A DNA stretch of 64,000 nucleotides from Treponema sp. (GTDB lineage Bacteria > Spirochaetota > Spirochaetia > Treponematales > Treponemataceae). The number at the start of each line of letters is the position of its first letter. Within the stretch, counting starts at the first letter, position 1. The notes beneath the pieces were generated by a model that was given only the letters and a program-made list of their open reading frames with translations, was not told the DNA's origin and made no database searches. The stretch lies in assembly GCA_016288205.1 (NCBI GenBank), contig JAEEYO010000057.1, positions 54,108 through 118,107 of the forward strand, in the 5' to 3' direction. This document shows positions 17,356 through 26,275 of this stretch, piece by piece. A program made the position numbers and the translations under genes.

Positions 17356-17926
17356 ATCTCTGCACGCTCGCACGCTTTATATCATCCGCCACGTCATCGC
17401 CCTCAAGGGTGCGCACAATCTCCATGGCAAATTCCTCGGCGGCTCCGGGTCCACGGGCTGTAATCAGGTTTCCGCTGTGGGCAACCGCTGACTCCACAAA
17501 TGAATGCATATAGGCCGCGGCATTGTCCTCCATTCCCGGATAGCAGGTCCAGTCACGTCCGTCAAGGGCACCTGTCGCAGGAAGAACCACGGCGGGAGCG
17601 GCACAGATCGCGCATACAAGCTTTCCCTCGGCGTTCATTTCCTTTATAAACTCGCGGACATCCTCGTTTTCAGCGATGTTCGTTGAGCCGGGCATTCCAC
17701 CTGGGACGACTACGGCATCCGGCAGCTCCGATTTTGAAAGGCACTCGCAAATCAGGCTTCCGTCACAGTCAGCCTCCAGCTTTACGCCGTGCGACATTAC
17801 GACCGACTTCCCCTCTTTTACCGACACAAGCTTCGTATCCACGCCCGCCCGCCTCAGATAATCCACGGGTGTCAGGGTCTCAATCTCCTCGGATCCGTCC
17901 GCCACAAGAACAAGTGCACTGCTCAT
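17354..17926 (-). CDS. DJ-1/PfpI family protein
   Basis: 190 residues covering the whole DJ-1 fold: ALVLVADGSEEIET with the conserved glutamate, VVVPGGMPGS, and the nucleophile elbow LVCAICAAPAVVL with the reactive cysteine. The C-terminal GNLITARGPGAAEEFAMEIV is typical of the YajL/DJ-1 subgroup. These proteins are linked to oxidative or carbonyl stress protection; the precise activity is debated. It is a single gene convergent with the ABC ATPase. AAGGAAT precedes the ATG. Confidence 0.92.
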   Translation of the reverse strand: MSSALVLVADGSEEIETLTPVDYLRRAGVDTKLVSVKEGKSVVMSHGVKLEADCDGSLICECLSKSELPDAVVVPGGMPGSTNIAENEDVREFIKEMNAEGKLVCAICAAPAVVLPATGALDGRDWTCYPGMEDNAAAYMHSFVESAVAHSGNLITARGPGAAEEFAMEIVRTLEGDDVADDIKRASVQR

Positions 17927-17991
17927 AATTCCTTCCTCTTGCCCGGCATGGAAGATTTTTGTACTTCCATCCAGTTTTTAAAGATTTTCTG

Positions 17992-18020
17992 TTGAAATTA
18001 TACTATTTATATTATAAAAT
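17992..18020 (+). promoter_or_regulatory. Promoter of the REC-STAS-REC/kinase operon, leaderless configuration
   Basis: TTGAAA, 17-bp spacer, TAAAAT. The ATG at 18028 starts 7 nt after the -10 box and has no Shine-Dalgarno sequence. Confidence 0.7.
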
Positions 18021-18027
18021 ATCAATT

Positions 18028-19266
18028 ATGAAGCAAGTACTTTTAGTAGACGCATCACCTCTGTTCAATGAATTCATACGGACCAAACTTGGCGACGACA
18101 CCCTCAAGGTGGAAACCGCGGTTGGAAAAAAGGATGCGTTTCAGAAAATGGTAATCGGGCTTCCAGACCTGGTTATCGTAGACATTGAAAAGGATCTCTC
18201 CGACATACAGGATTTTCTTGACAGGAAACTTCAGGAGCCGAACGCCATTAAAATCCCTATGATTCTGAGCGGCCCGCAGATTCCTCACAATCAGGTCGTG
18301 ACGCTGATGAAATACGGGGTCGTGAAATACTTCGCGAAGCCGGTAAAATTCGACGTGTTCTTTGAGGCAGTCTCGAAGATTCTCCAGACCGTGCTCACAT
18401 TCGACTCCACGCCGAGCATCCTGCAGTGCCACGTGAACGGAAACATTATTTTCGTCGACCTCGCGCAGGGACTCAACCGGGACAAGATAACCATATTCAA
18501 GTACAAGCTCGCCGAAATACTCGACAAGAACAACATGCATGAGCCGAAAATCGTGCTTATGATGAGCGACATGGACCTTTCGTTCATGGACGGAGCGAAC
18601 CTTGAGTTGCTCTTCGACACTATCCTTGACGAGAAGAGAATCCGGCGCAACAACATAAAAGTGCTCACAATGAACCAGTTCACGAAGGACCTCATCGCGG
18701 GACACCCCATCTACCACGGAATTGAGGCCGTCTCATCCCTCCATGAGGTCACCGACTCCCTTGTCGGAAAAGACAACGAAGACGATCTCAGCGACATTGT
18801 CTCCGAAAAGATTCTCTCCCCGGATTACGAGGCGGGCAACGGAACCATAGAGACCCAGTTCAGGCAGGACAATAGCGGAGCGGCGCATGACGACTCGGAA
18901 ACCGTAATGAGGGTCGCCGTAGTCGATGACGATCCTGTAACAAGGGATCTCCTGAAAGGAACCTTCTCCCATGCGAACGTGGACGTGGACCTTTACGAGG
19001 GCGGCAAAGTTTTCCTTGACGGACTTCAGACCAAGACCTACGACGCGATTATCCTTGACGTTTTCATACCCGACATGAACGGACTTGAAATCCTGAAGAG
19101 CCTGCAGGCACAGCCGTCGTTCACGACACCCATCCTCATTTACTCACAGACCAACAGCAGGGAGATAGTCATCCAGACGCTGAGTCTCGGAGCAAAGGGA
19201 TATCTGACCAAGCCTCAGAAACCGCAGGTCATAGTTGCCAAAACAATGGAAATCCTGAATTCATAG
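18028..19266 (+). CDS. Response regulator, REC-STAS-like-REC
   Basis: 412 residues. The N-terminal receiver domain (about 1-120) starts KQVLLVDASPLF and carries the acceptor region LVIVDIEKD. The central part (about 150-245) has the strand-helix pattern of a STAS domain (KIVLMMSDMDLSFMDGANLE). The C-terminal receiver (about 290-410) has VAVVDDDPVTRDLL, the acceptor in IILDVFIPDMNG and the terminal SLGAKGYLTKP. No DNA-binding domain is present, so output is by protein contact. It lies 22 nt before a soluble hybrid kinase gene, its probable partner. The STAS assignment is from pattern only. Confidence 0.85.
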   Translation: MKQVLLVDASPLFNEFIRTKLGDDTLKVETAVGKKDAFQKMVIGLPDLVIVDIEKDLSDIQDFLDRKLQEPNAIKIPMILSGPQIPHNQVVTLMKYGVVKYFAKPVKFDVFFEAVSKILQTVLTFDSTPSILQCHVNGNIIFVDLAQGLNRDKITIFKYKLAEILDKNNMHEPKIVLMMSDMDLSFMDGANLELLFDTILDEKRIRRNNIKVLTMNQFTKDLIAGHPIYHGIEAVSSLHEVTDSLVGKDNEDDLSDIVSEKILSPDYEAGNGTIETQFRQDNSGAAHDDSETVMRVAVVDDDPVTRDLLKGTFSHANVDVDLYEGGKVFLDGLQTKTYDAIILDVFIPDMNGLEILKSLQAQPSFTTPILIYSQTNSREIVIQTLSLGAKGYLTKPQKPQVIVAKTMEILNS

Positions 19267-19288
19267 GACATCTCCGGTGGAGGCATCG

Positions 19289-21289
19289 ATGGAGAGCGGT
19301 ACTATTGAGAACGACAGCCGGTTCATTGCAAGTACGCTGCATGAAATCCGGACGCCCATACAGACCATAATCAGCACGACGGAGCTTCTTGAGGACACGG
19401 CGCTGAACAAAGAGCAGAGGGAGTACGTGAGGCAGATTGAATTCGGTGCCAACGTGCTCCTCCAGCTTGCGAATGACGTCCTCGACTACACGAAGATAAC
19501 GTCCGACGACTTCCAGCTGGAGAACATTCCCTTCGACCTGATTGAGATGACCGAAAAGGTCGCCGACCTCATCTGCATAGAGGCCTTCAACAAGGGTCTC
19601 GAAATCATCACGTCCATAGACTACTCCATTCCCAAGATGCTCATGGGAGACCCCACGCGAGTACAGCAGATACTGCTGAACCTGTGCAAGAACGCGGTCA
19701 AATTCACTCAGCGGGGATTCATCCAGATTTCGGTAAGAAGAATCAACAACGACATCTACTACGAGGTGATGGACTCGGGAATCGGAGTGCCCACGGAAAA
19801 ACAGCAGCTCATCTTCAACCGCTTCTACCAGGTGGACGCATCCACAACGCGTAAATTCGGGGGAACCGGGCTGGGACTCTCAATCTGCAAGAACCTCGTC
19901 AAAATCATGGGCGGGGAAATCGGGATGAGGGCGAATCCCACGGGAGGCTCAATTTTCTGGTTCACTCTGCCACTGATGAACGCGAACCTTGACAGCGAGA
20001 AATCCTTCAAGCTTGAGGTGCCTGAGTCCACGCGCGTCCTGATTGTGGACGACAACTCACTGGGGCTCAACAGCCTTACGGACAAGCTCCTCGCAATGGG
20101 AGTGCATTCGGTAGAGACTGCTGACTGCGGCCCCTCGGCTTTGAAAAAAATCAAGGCGGCGAAACTTGCCGGAAACCCATTCACGATCGCTTTCCTGGAC
20201 ATGATAATGCCGGTCTGGAGCGGATGGAGGCTTGCGGCTGAAATCAACAACGACCCTGAGATCAACGACATGAAGCTCTATCTGATGATTCCGGAGGGAC
20301 AGCTCGGCGGTGACGCGAAGATGAAGCTGCTCAACTGGTTCAACGGATATCTGTACAAGCCCATAAAGCGAAATTCCCTTCTGAACACCCTCGTGGAGGC
20401 ATTCACCCAGTCCATGGACCTGCCCCATGCCGAGAACGAGTCACTGCGCGCGAAAATCCTTGAGGCGGAAAGAGCGAGCGAAAAGGACGACACGAAGGTC
20501 TTTGACGACGCCAACGTGGTCAAGGGAAAGAGCATACTCGTTGCTGAGGACCATCCCGTAAACCAGAAGATAATAGAGACCTTCCTCAAGCATTACGGCG
20601 CGACGGTGTATCTTGCGGACAACGGACAGGAAGCCGTGGAGCAGATAAAAGAGCACCCCGAGATAGACATGATTTTCATGGACATGCTCATGCCGGTAAA
20701 AAGCGGACTTGACGCGACCGTGGAGCTCCGTCACTCAGGATACAAGGGAATCATCATAGCATGCACCGCGAACAACGACAAGGATGATTTCGCCGAATAC
20801 CGCAAGCAGGGAATCAACGACATCCTCGTGAAGCCGTTCAAGCGCGTCACAATCAAGCAGACCCTTGAGAAATGGGGCGAAGTCCTCTCAATCTACAACG
20901 CGAAGTCAATTATCTCGCTGACGAACATAAGCGCGACCACCAACCAGCTCTGGGACTCGGCGGATTTCATGGACACCGTGGGAGAGGACAAAATCCTCGC
21001 GAAGTCCATAATACAAAAATACATCTGCGCGACCGAGGACCTGCTTGAGCAAATCAAGGCGGAGCTTAACAAGGACCCCGTGGATTTCGTGACCGTGGAG
21101 AAAATCGCCCACACGCTGAAAGGAAGCTCGGCCTCAGTCAGCTCGGAAAAACTCATGCAGACAGCGAGCGTCATGAACGAGGCGGCGAAGAATTCCGACT
21201 TCACCAGGGTCGAGGCATCGCGCACGGATTTCGCCATCGATTTCCTTGAGCTCAAGAACACGGTGAAAAACTGGCTCACGAGCCTCTGA
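19289..21289 (+). CDS. Soluble hybrid histidine kinase with two receivers and an HPt domain
   Basis: 666 residues and no transmembrane segment. Order: HisKA (about 8-75, phosphoacceptor in STLHEIRTPIQ), HATPase (about 120-225, DSGIGVPTEKQQ and FGGTGLGLSICK), a first receiver (about 240-365, VLIVDDNSLGLN with acceptor FLDMIMPVWSG), a second receiver (about 410-530, ILVAEDHPVNQK with acceptor FMDMLMPVKSG) and an HPt domain (about 550-655, IAHTLKGSSASV). There is no PAS or GAF sensor domain, so input probably comes through the partner regulator. The ATG at 19289 is preferred because GGTGGAG precedes it. Confidence 0.9.
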   Translation: MESGTIENDSRFIASTLHEIRTPIQTIISTTELLEDTALNKEQREYVRQIEFGANVLLQLANDVLDYTKITSDDFQLENIPFDLIEMTEKVADLICIEAFNKGLEIITSIDYSIPKMLMGDPTRVQQILLNLCKNAVKFTQRGFIQISVRRINNDIYYEVMDSGIGVPTEKQQLIFNRFYQVDASTTRKFGGTGLGLSICKNLVKIMGGEIGMRANPTGGSIFWFTLPLMNANLDSEKSFKLEVPESTRVLIVDDNSLGLNSLTDKLLAMGVHSVETADCGPSALKKIKAAKLAGNPFTIAFLDMIMPVWSGWRLAAEINNDPEINDMKLYLMIPEGQLGGDAKMKLLNWFNGYLYKPIKRNSLLNTLVEAFTQSMDLPHAENESLRAKILEAERASEKDDTKVFDDANVVKGKSILVAEDHPVNQKIIETFLKHYGATVYLADNGQEAVEQIKEHPEIDMIFMDMLMPVKSGLDATVELRHSGYKGIIIACTANNDKDDFAEYRKQGINDILVKPFKRVTIKQTLEKWGEVLSIYNAKSIISLTNISATTNQLWDSADFMDTVGEDKILAKSIIQKYICATEDLLEQIKAELNKDPVDFVTVEKIAHTLKGSSASVSSEKLMQTASVMNEAAKNSDFTRVEASRTDFAIDFLELKNTVKNWLTSL

Positions 21290-21320
21290 CGGAACAAGGA
21301 AAAAGACAGGAGACTGTTCT

Positions 21321-22175
21321 ATGGAAGATTTTATAAAGACCAACTATCACACGCACTCCACCTTCTGCGACGGAAAAAACACCCCGGAGGAAATGGTCCA
21401 GGAGGCGGTCAAAAGAGGATTCTCCGCGCTTGGATTCAGCAGCCACTCCATGCAGCCCTTCGCGAGCGACTGGCACATGCACTACAACGCGCACGGCGAC
21501 TACGTGAGGGAAATCGCACGGCTGAAAGAGGCATATTCCTCCCAGATTGAGATTTACACAGGATTTGAGGCCGACTACATAGAAGGCGTATGCTGCCCCA
21601 GCTTCGAGAGATACAGGGAATTTTCCCCTGACTACCTGATAGGAGCAGTCCATTACGTTCCATGCGAACACGGATTTTTCGGAGTGGACGGAGACTTTGT
21701 TGAGACAAGGCAGAAAATCACTGAGCTTCTGGGCGGTGACAGGAAAAAAGCGGTCCAGGGCTACTTCTCATGCGAAAGGGAGATGCTAAAAAAAGGCGAT
21801 TTCACCATCCTCGCGCACGCCGACCTTATACGGATACAAAATTCAGCGAAGGCACCCGACAAGCTCTTTGACGAGGGAGAAAGCTGGTACAGGGATGAGC
21901 TCAGGGAAACGGCAAAGGCCATCGCATCCGCCGGAGTCTGCGTCGAGATCAACACCGGAGCAATGGCCCGAGGAAAACTTGACACGCCGTATCCGTCGCA
22001 GGAATTCCTCTCCATGCTCAGGGAATACAACGTGCCCCTCACCCTCAGCTCCGACGCTCACAGGGCGGAAAACCTTGATTTCGGCTTCGAGCAAGCTGTC
22101 CAATGGGCGAAAAAAGCGAACTTCACCGAGCTGCAATGCTATGTCTCCGGCAAAATCCGCTCCATGAAGATTTAA
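21321..22175 (+). CDS. Histidinol-phosphatase, PHP family (HisK/HisJ type)
   Basis: 284 residues. The PHP metal motifs are visible: NYHTHSTFCDG at the N-terminus, GFSSHSMQPF, GFEADYIEG, ILAHADLIRIQN and LSSDAHRAEN at the C-terminus. Length and motif order fit monofunctional histidinol phosphate phosphatase, which removes phosphate from L-histidinol phosphate in histidine synthesis. No other his gene is nearby, so the substrate is inferred from the family. AGGAG precedes the ATG, and the gene follows the kinase by 31 nt, possibly as part of its operon. Confidence 0.85.
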   Translation: MEDFIKTNYHTHSTFCDGKNTPEEMVQEAVKRGFSALGFSSHSMQPFASDWHMHYNAHGDYVREIARLKEAYSSQIEIYTGFEADYIEGVCCPSFERYREFSPDYLIGAVHYVPCEHGFFGVDGDFVETRQKITELLGGDRKKAVQGYFSCEREMLKKGDFTILAHADLIRIQNSAKAPDKLFDEGESWYRDELRETAKAIASAGVCVEINTGAMARGKLDTPYPSQEFLSMLREYNVPLTLSSDAHRAENLDFGFEQAVQWAKKANFTELQCYVSGKIRSMKI

Positions 22176-22183
22176 ACTCTACC

Positions 22184-22537
22184 CTAGATGTTTCTCTCGC
22201 GCTTGGACTGGCAGTTCACGCAGTAAGCCGCATAAGGAATATAGTCAAGGCGCGCCTCCGGTATGGGCTGTCCGCACTCAAGGCAGATTCCGTACTGTCC
22301 CTGCTTGATTCTGAGCAGAGCGGCGTCAATCTGGTTCAGGCGGTTGGCGTTGAGCTCACCGAGCTGATTCAAAAGGCTTCCGTCAATCCTGCTGGCGGCC
22401 TGGTCCACCTCATCTCCCGGCTCACTCTCACTCGCTATCTGGGAGACTTCCTCGTTCCTTCCTGAAATGGACGCAAGAATCTCTTCCCTCTGCTCAAGCA
22501 GCTTCTTTCTCTGTTTTTCTACAAAATCCTTTTTCAT
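22184..22537 (-). CDS. dksA: DksA/TraR family zinc-finger protein
   Basis: 117 residues. A helical N-terminal coiled-coil region precedes a C4 zinc finger (CLECGQ...YCVNCQ with 17 residues between the pairs), the DksA/TraR signature. DksA binds the RNA polymerase secondary channel and mediates the response to ppGpp. The protein is shorter than E. coli DksA (151) and lacks a clear DxxDxA tip, but has D/E residues in that area. It is divergent from infA; T. pallidum also keeps dksA and infA together, which supports the call. Confidence 0.85.
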   Translation of the reverse strand: MKKDFVEKQRKKLLEQREEILASISGRNEEVSQIASESEPGDEVDQAASRIDGSLLNQLGELNANRLNQIDAALLRIKQGQYGICLECGQPIPEARLDYIPYAAYCVNCQSKRERNI

Positions 22538-22571
22538 TCGATTCCCCTTAAATTTAAAACTGTCTCAAATA

Positions 22572-22600
22572 TTGACTTTTTAACTTATTTTGTACATACT
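22572..22600 (+). promoter_or_regulatory. Candidate promoter of infA
   Basis: TTGACT, 17-bp spacer, CATACT with a TG two bases before it. A 50-60 nt leader would follow, ending in GGAGG before the GTG start. The -10 hexamer is weak; the adjacent ATACTAGTAT is a perfect palindrome. Confidence 0.5.
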
Positions 22601-22663
22601 AGTATAAGTATATTTTGGAAAAAAAGCAAATAAATTTGTGAAAAAACCACACTGGAGGATTCT

Positions 22664-22888
22664 GTGGCCAACAAGGACGAAGCTATTGAGGTTGAAGGGA
22701 TTGTTAAAGAGGCTCTGCCAAACACGATGTTCAGGGTAGAGCTGCAGAACGGAGGACACATCATTCTTGCCCACCTGAGCGGAAAAATGCGCAAGCACTA
22801 CATCAGGATTGTTCCGGGCGACACCGTTAAAGTTGAGCTGTCCCCCTACGATCTGAACAGAGGTCGCATCATTTTCCGCGAGCGCTAA
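22664..22888 (+). CDS. infA: Translation initiation factor IF-1
   Basis: 74 residues with the full S1-type OB fold: [20 protein letters not shown], then [19 protein letters not shown] and the terminal [20 protein letters not shown]-1 occupies the ribosomal A site during initiation. The start is GTG with GGAGG 6 nt upstream, followed by Ala-Asn-Lys. The length is standard. It is convergent with the hydrolase gene, 12 nt away. Confidence 0.97.
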   Translation: MANKDEAIEVEGIVKEALPNTMFRVELQNGGHIILAHLSGKMRKHYIRIVPGDTVKVELSPYDLNRGRIIFRER

Positions 22889-22900
22889 GGACAGAGTTCC

Positions 22901-23857
22901 CTAGCTGATTTCGGGACCCACGAAGTCCCACACTTTGCTCCAATAAACTTCAGGATTCGCATACTGAGACTCACAATGCCCCGCGCGGGGGATAACGAAC
23001 CAGTTCTTTCTTGAGCGGGTGGCGACGTAGTTTGTCTTTATCATGGAGACAGGGACAAAATCATCATCACCGCCATGAAGGAGAAGGACCGGAGTACGCG
23101 ATTTTCTGAGCTGTTTTACGCAAGAAGCCCCGCCGAACGTAAAATGGAAGCGGAGCGCGCAGAAAACATTTCCTATATAAAGCAGCGGAAAGGGAGACTT
23201 TTTCAATGTATGCCGCCAGACATGCAGGAACTCGTCCTTTACCGAAGTGAAACCGCAGTCAGCGACGACGGCACGCACCTGCTCGGGAAGGTTCTCCCCC
23301 ACGGTCATCATCACGGAGGCGGCACCCATGCTCTCACCATGCAGCACGATTTTCGCACCCGCATCATACGAGATGATCTTCTGAATCCACGCCATGTTGT
23401 CACGTCTCTCGATCCATCCCATACCGACGGACTTTCCCTCGCTCATCCCGGACGCACGGTTCTCCACCATCAGGACATTGAATCCGCGCTCGTAGTACTT
23501 GAATCCGTATGGACACGTGTTCCTGAGGCTTCCCTTCCATCCGTGCAGGATTATCGCCCACTTGTGAGTCGTGAGCTTCTGCGGATAAAACAGGGCGTGA
23601 AGCTTGATGGAGTCGAAGCTCTGAATCCACCAGTCGCTGTGCTCGGTATCACCCAGCCATTTCGCCCCGTTCTTTTTTATCATAGCGGCCTTTTCGTCAG
23701 CGTTGTCCTCCGGCTCATCCAGCGAGTGCTTTTTCCACGCGCGGCTTGAGGGAACCATGAAGGCATCCAGAAAAACATTGGCGGTGACGCAGAGAGCAAT
23801 CAGGACGAGCAGAAAGATTCCGCCGGCACAAATCAGCACGATCATGGGAACGCTCAT
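22901..23857 (-). CDS. Membrane-anchored alpha/beta hydrolase
   Basis: 318 residues. An N-terminal hydrophobic helix (about 4-27) anchors the protein. The hydrolase fold follows: AIILHGWKGS (oxyanion strand), nucleophile elbow LHGESMGAAS, acid in LLLHGGDDDFVP and catalytic His in IPRAGHCES. This is the pattern of the YqkD/FrsA-like serine hydrolases of unknown substrate. Its start overlaps the mscS stop by 4 nt (ATGA), so the two are translated together; a physical link to the channel is not implied. Confidence 0.87.
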   Translation of the reverse strand: MSVPMIVLICAGGIFLLVLIALCVTANVFLDAFMVPSSRAWKKHSLDEPEDNADEKAAMIKKNGAKWLGDTEHSDWWIQSFDSIKLHALFYPQKLTTHKWAIILHGWKGSLRNTCPYGFKYYERGFNVLMVENRASGMSEGKSVGMGWIERRDNMAWIQKIISYDAGAKIVLHGESMGAASVMMTVGENLPEQVRAVVADCGFTSVKDEFLHVWRHTLKKSPFPLLYIGNVFCALRFHFTFGGASCVKQLRKSRTPVLLLHGGDDDFVPVSMIKTNYVATRSRKNWFVIPRAGHCESQYANPEVYWSKVWDFVGPEIS

Positions 23858-24819
23858 ATCTCACTCTTCCTTGTTGACTTTCTAACAGGGCTTTTTTCCA
23901 GCTTCGGCTTTTTCTCGTCAGACACGATGCTGATGTCGTAGCGCGTAAACGGAATGACCACACCGTATTTTTTGAAAATCTCAACCGCGTTCATATACAC
24001 GGCATTCTTTGTGTCCACGAGCCTTGCCCTCTCGAACCACACGGCGAGCTTGAGCTTGACCGCGTCCCCGAATCCGTCGTAAAAAATCGCGGGGGCGGGA
24101 TCCGGGAGAACAATCTTGTCGTCAACGCACTTCTGCGCGACCTCCCTTGCGGCCTCCATCGCGACGCTCATGTCAGATCCGTAGCTGATGGGAAGGTCAA
24201 AGACGAAGCGCCTCTTGTCATAGAAACTGTAGTTCACGAGATTGCTGTTGATTATGGTGCTGTTCGGAATGCGTACCATCTGATTGTCCAGAGTGTGCAC
24301 CGTAATGCTCAGAAGGCCGATGGTGTCAACAGTTCCGCTCACGCCTGAAACCTCAATGTAATCCCCGAGCTTCAGAGCCTTTTCCGCAATCACGAAGACA
24401 CCGCTTATCAGGTTGCTGACCGAAGTCTGAGCCGCAAAACCGAACGCAAGTCCAGCCACACCGGCTGCCCCCCAGATAGCCTTCAGGTTGATTCCGAAAA
24501 GACCGAGTATGTACATTCCGATCAGGACGAAGAAAATGTACTTCATAACGCGGGTCACAAGTCCCACGGCCTTATCGTCAAAGCGACGTGACGCAGTTTT
24601 CGTGACTATGCCGCGGATGATGCGGTAAATCAAATAGAAAATAAGGATTGAAATTGCGCTCGTGATCACTTTCATGAGGTTTCCCCAGGTCAGATACTTG
24701 GAGAGCTCGTCAAGGTGGAGCATGGTCTTTGTCTGATTCGCGACTTCCGCCGTTATTTCCTTCGTAGCGTCCACAACGGTTTCCACGGTCGCATCGACAA
24801 CACTTGTTTCTTCAGGCAT
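23854..24819 (-). CDS. mscS: Small-conductance mechanosensitive channel (MscS family)
   Basis: 321 residues. An amphipathic N-terminal segment is followed by three or so transmembrane helices (about 50-175) and the MscS pore/beta-domain signature GFAAQTSVSNLISGVFV, then DYIEVSGVSGTVDTIGL and RIPNSTIINSNLVNYS. MscS channels open under membrane tension and release solutes on osmotic downshock. The start at 24819 has AAGGAG 6 nt upstream, better than the upstream alternative. The C-terminus is basic (KSPVRKSTRKSEI). Confidence 0.93.
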   Translation of the reverse strand: MPEETSVVDATVETVVDATKEITAEVANQTKTMLHLDELSKYLTWGNLMKVITSAISILIFYLIYRIIRGIVTKTASRRFDDKAVGLVTRVMKYIFFVLIGMYILGLFGINLKAIWGAAGVAGLAFGFAAQTSVSNLISGVFVIAEKALKLGDYIEVSGVSGTVDTIGLLSITVHTLDNQMVRIPNSTIINSNLVNYSFYDKRRFVFDLPISYGSDMSVAMEAAREVAQKCVDDKIVLPDPAPAIFYDGFGDAVKLKLAVWFERARLVDTKNAVYMNAVEIFKKYGVVIPFTRYDISIVSDEKKPKLEKSPVRKSTRKSEI

Positions 24820-24871
24820 TTTGAACTCCTTCCACAAAAAACTTTTTTTTGATTGTAGCACATATTTGAAA

Positions 24872-24900
24872 TTGATAAAAGAGGGAATCTTCTATATAAT
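24872..24900 (+). promoter_or_regulatory. Consensus promoter, leaderless configuration
   Basis: TTGATA, 17-bp spacer, TATAAT. One ATG follows the -10 box directly (24901) and a second, in frame, lies 6 nt downstream (24907). The second fits the expected transcription start. Confidence 0.75.
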
Positions 24901-24906
24901 ATGGAC

Positions 24907-25395
24907 ATGATTTTGAAGGACATTATACTGATCGTCATCGCGTCGCTCTTGATTCTGGTGGGACTCATCGGATGCATCATACCGGGTGTTCCGGGAACTC
25001 CGCTGTGCTGGACGGCACTTCTGCTCGCGTCTTTCACCAGCTGGAGCTCAGTCGGCATTGTCATGCTCATAATTTTCGGAGTCATAACCGTAGCGGTGGA
25101 GATACTCAACAATTTCGTCCCGGCATTCTTCACGAAAAAGGCGGGAGGGTCAAAGGCAGGAAGCATAGGCTCCACCATAGGAGTCTTCGCGGGACTGCTC
25201 ATGGGGAACATAGTCACCATCCTGCTCGGTCCCTTCGTGGGCGCCCTGATCGGTGAGGTGATTCACGACCATTCCGACATGGACAGGGCCGTAAAGTCCG
25301 CGGCATACTCTTTCCTCGGATTTTTGTCCGGCAGCGGCATCAGGCTCATCACGTCCGCCGTAATCACGATTTTTTTCGTGAAATCATTTTTTTAA
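24907..25395 (+). CDS. DUF456 family membrane protein
   Basis: 162 residues, hydrophobic, with four or five transmembrane helices. The DUF456 signature is present: GLIGCIIPGVPGTPLCWTAL near the N-terminus and the glycine-rich KAGSIGSTIGVFAGLLMG in the middle, with GPFVGALIGE after it. Function of the family is not known. The ATG at 24907 is preferred over 24901 because the -10 box ends at 24900, so 24901 would lie upstream of the likely transcription start. It is followed by tRNA-Lys on the same strand, which has its own promoter. Confidence 0.87.
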   Translation: MILKDIILIVIASLLILVGLIGCIIPGVPGTPLCWTALLLASFTSWSSVGIVMLIIFGVITVAVEILNNFVPAFFTKKAGGSKAGSIGSTIGVFAGLLMGNIVTILLGPFVGALIGEVIHDHSDMDRAVKSAAYSFLGFLSGSGIRLITSAVITIFFVKSFF

Positions 25396-25419
25396 TGTGC
25401 GAAAATCCTGCCAATCCTC

Positions 25420-25448
25420 TTGACACGTTTTCCGCAAAAATATATAAT
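25420..25448 (+). promoter_or_regulatory. Promoter of tRNA-Lys, perfect consensus
   Basis: TTGACA, 17-bp spacer, TATAAT; the tRNA starts 14 nt after the -10 box, the same spacing as at tRNA-Ala. Confidence 0.92.
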
Positions 25449-25461
25449 TGTATATACTTTC

Positions 25462-25534
25462 GGGCGATTAGCTCAGCTGGTAGAGCAACAGACTCTTAAT
25501 CTGTGGGTCGGGAGTTCGATCCTCCCATCGCTCA
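25462..25534 (+). tRNA. tRNA-Lys (anticodon CTT)
   Basis: A 73-nt cloverleaf: acceptor GGGCGAT with ATCGCTC (one G-U), D-arm AGCTCAGCTGGTAGAGC, anticodon stem ACAGA/TCTGT with loop CTCTTAA (anticodon CTT), T-arm GGGAGTTCGATCCTCCC. The discriminator is A; CCA is not encoded. Confidence 0.98.
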
Positions 25535-25540
25535 TTTTTC

Positions 25541-25572
25541 AGGTTCCTCAAACGCGGGGAACCTTTTTTTTT
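25541..25572 (+). terminator. Terminator of tRNA-Lys
   Basis: AGGTTCC (25541-25547) pairs with GGAACCT (25558-25564), followed by a run of T. Confidence 0.93.
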
Positions 25573-25603
25573 GCATGAGGGAGGAAATCTGCAATCCCGG
25601 GCC

Positions 25604-26266
25604 CTATTTCGCAAGGACCATGACCCAGTAATGCTTGTATCTCTCGGAGGGATTGTAAGTGTACGCGATTCCTATTTTGGTAAAGTCACCGAGCATGTTT
25701 CGCCTGTGCCCCTGTCCTTCGTACATCTCGTTCTCCTCCTTCCACTGAATGAAAGTGTCCCGTCCCGCCTTGCATCCTGCCGCGATGTTCTCGCCCTTGG
25801 TGCCGTAGCGCAGTGAACATTCCTCAAACACGGTGAAACAAGAGCTTCCGTTCGGCCTTGTGTGGGAGAAATTTGTCGAGATCTCGTCCGCCCTGATCTG
25901 AGCCGCCCTGCAAAGTCCCTCGTCAAGAGTGAGGGTGCCGAGCTTTCCGACCAGATTCGTCTTCGTCCGGTTGTCCTTGTTCCAGTAATACGCCTCATTT
26001 CCCGTCCTGAACTCATTCACGAGATTGAAGCACGCACGAACCTCGGAGTCCACGTCCGCGTTCTTCACAGTTCCGCCAGAGGACGAGCCGCCTGAGCTTG
26101 AGGACGATGAGCCGGAAGATTTGCCGCTTGAGCTCCCAGACCCGCTCGATGAACCTGAGCTTCCGCCTGAGCCCGTATAAAGGCCGGAAAAATCAAGCCC
26201 CGCGCATCCTGCAAGCGCAAGAACCACAGTCAGAATTAAAACCGATAAAAAATTTGTCTTTCTCAT
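25604..26266 (-). CDS. CAP/SCP-domain lipoprotein
   Basis: 220 residues. A lipoprotein signal peptide ends in the lipobox LAGC (about residues 18-21). A Ser/Gly-only linker (about 28-66) separates it from a CAP superfamily domain (about 75-220): FNLVNEFRTGN, an LTLDEGLCRAAQIRADEI helix, FSHTRPNG, YGTKGENIAAG, and GHRRNMLGDFTKIGIAY, which hold the usual His and Glu pocket. Bacterial CAP proteins may bind lipids, peptides or cell-wall material; the role here is unknown. The linker is a surface tether typical of exported proteins. Confidence 0.9.
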   Translation of the reverse strand: MRKTNFLSVLILTVVLALAGCAGLDFSGLYTGSGGSSGSSSGSGSSSGKSSGSSSSSSGGSSSGGTVKNADVDSEVRACFNLVNEFRTGNEAYYWNKDNRTKTNLVGKLGTLTLDEGLCRAAQIRADEISTNFSHTRPNGSSCFTVFEECSLRYGTKGENIAAGCKAGRDTFIQWKEENEMYEGQGHRRNMLGDFTKIGIAYTYNPSERYKHYWVMVLAK

Positions 26267-26275
26267 TCTTCCATA

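Noticed and set aside
17959..18027. Longer N-terminus for the REC-STAS-REC protein
   Set aside because: The receiver domain begins at 18028 and the promoter boxes lie inside the would-be extension.
22572..22620. Riboswitch in the infA leader
   Set aside because: The leader is short (about 60 nt) and AT-rich with only the ATACTAGTAT palindrome; no aptamer-like fold is seen.
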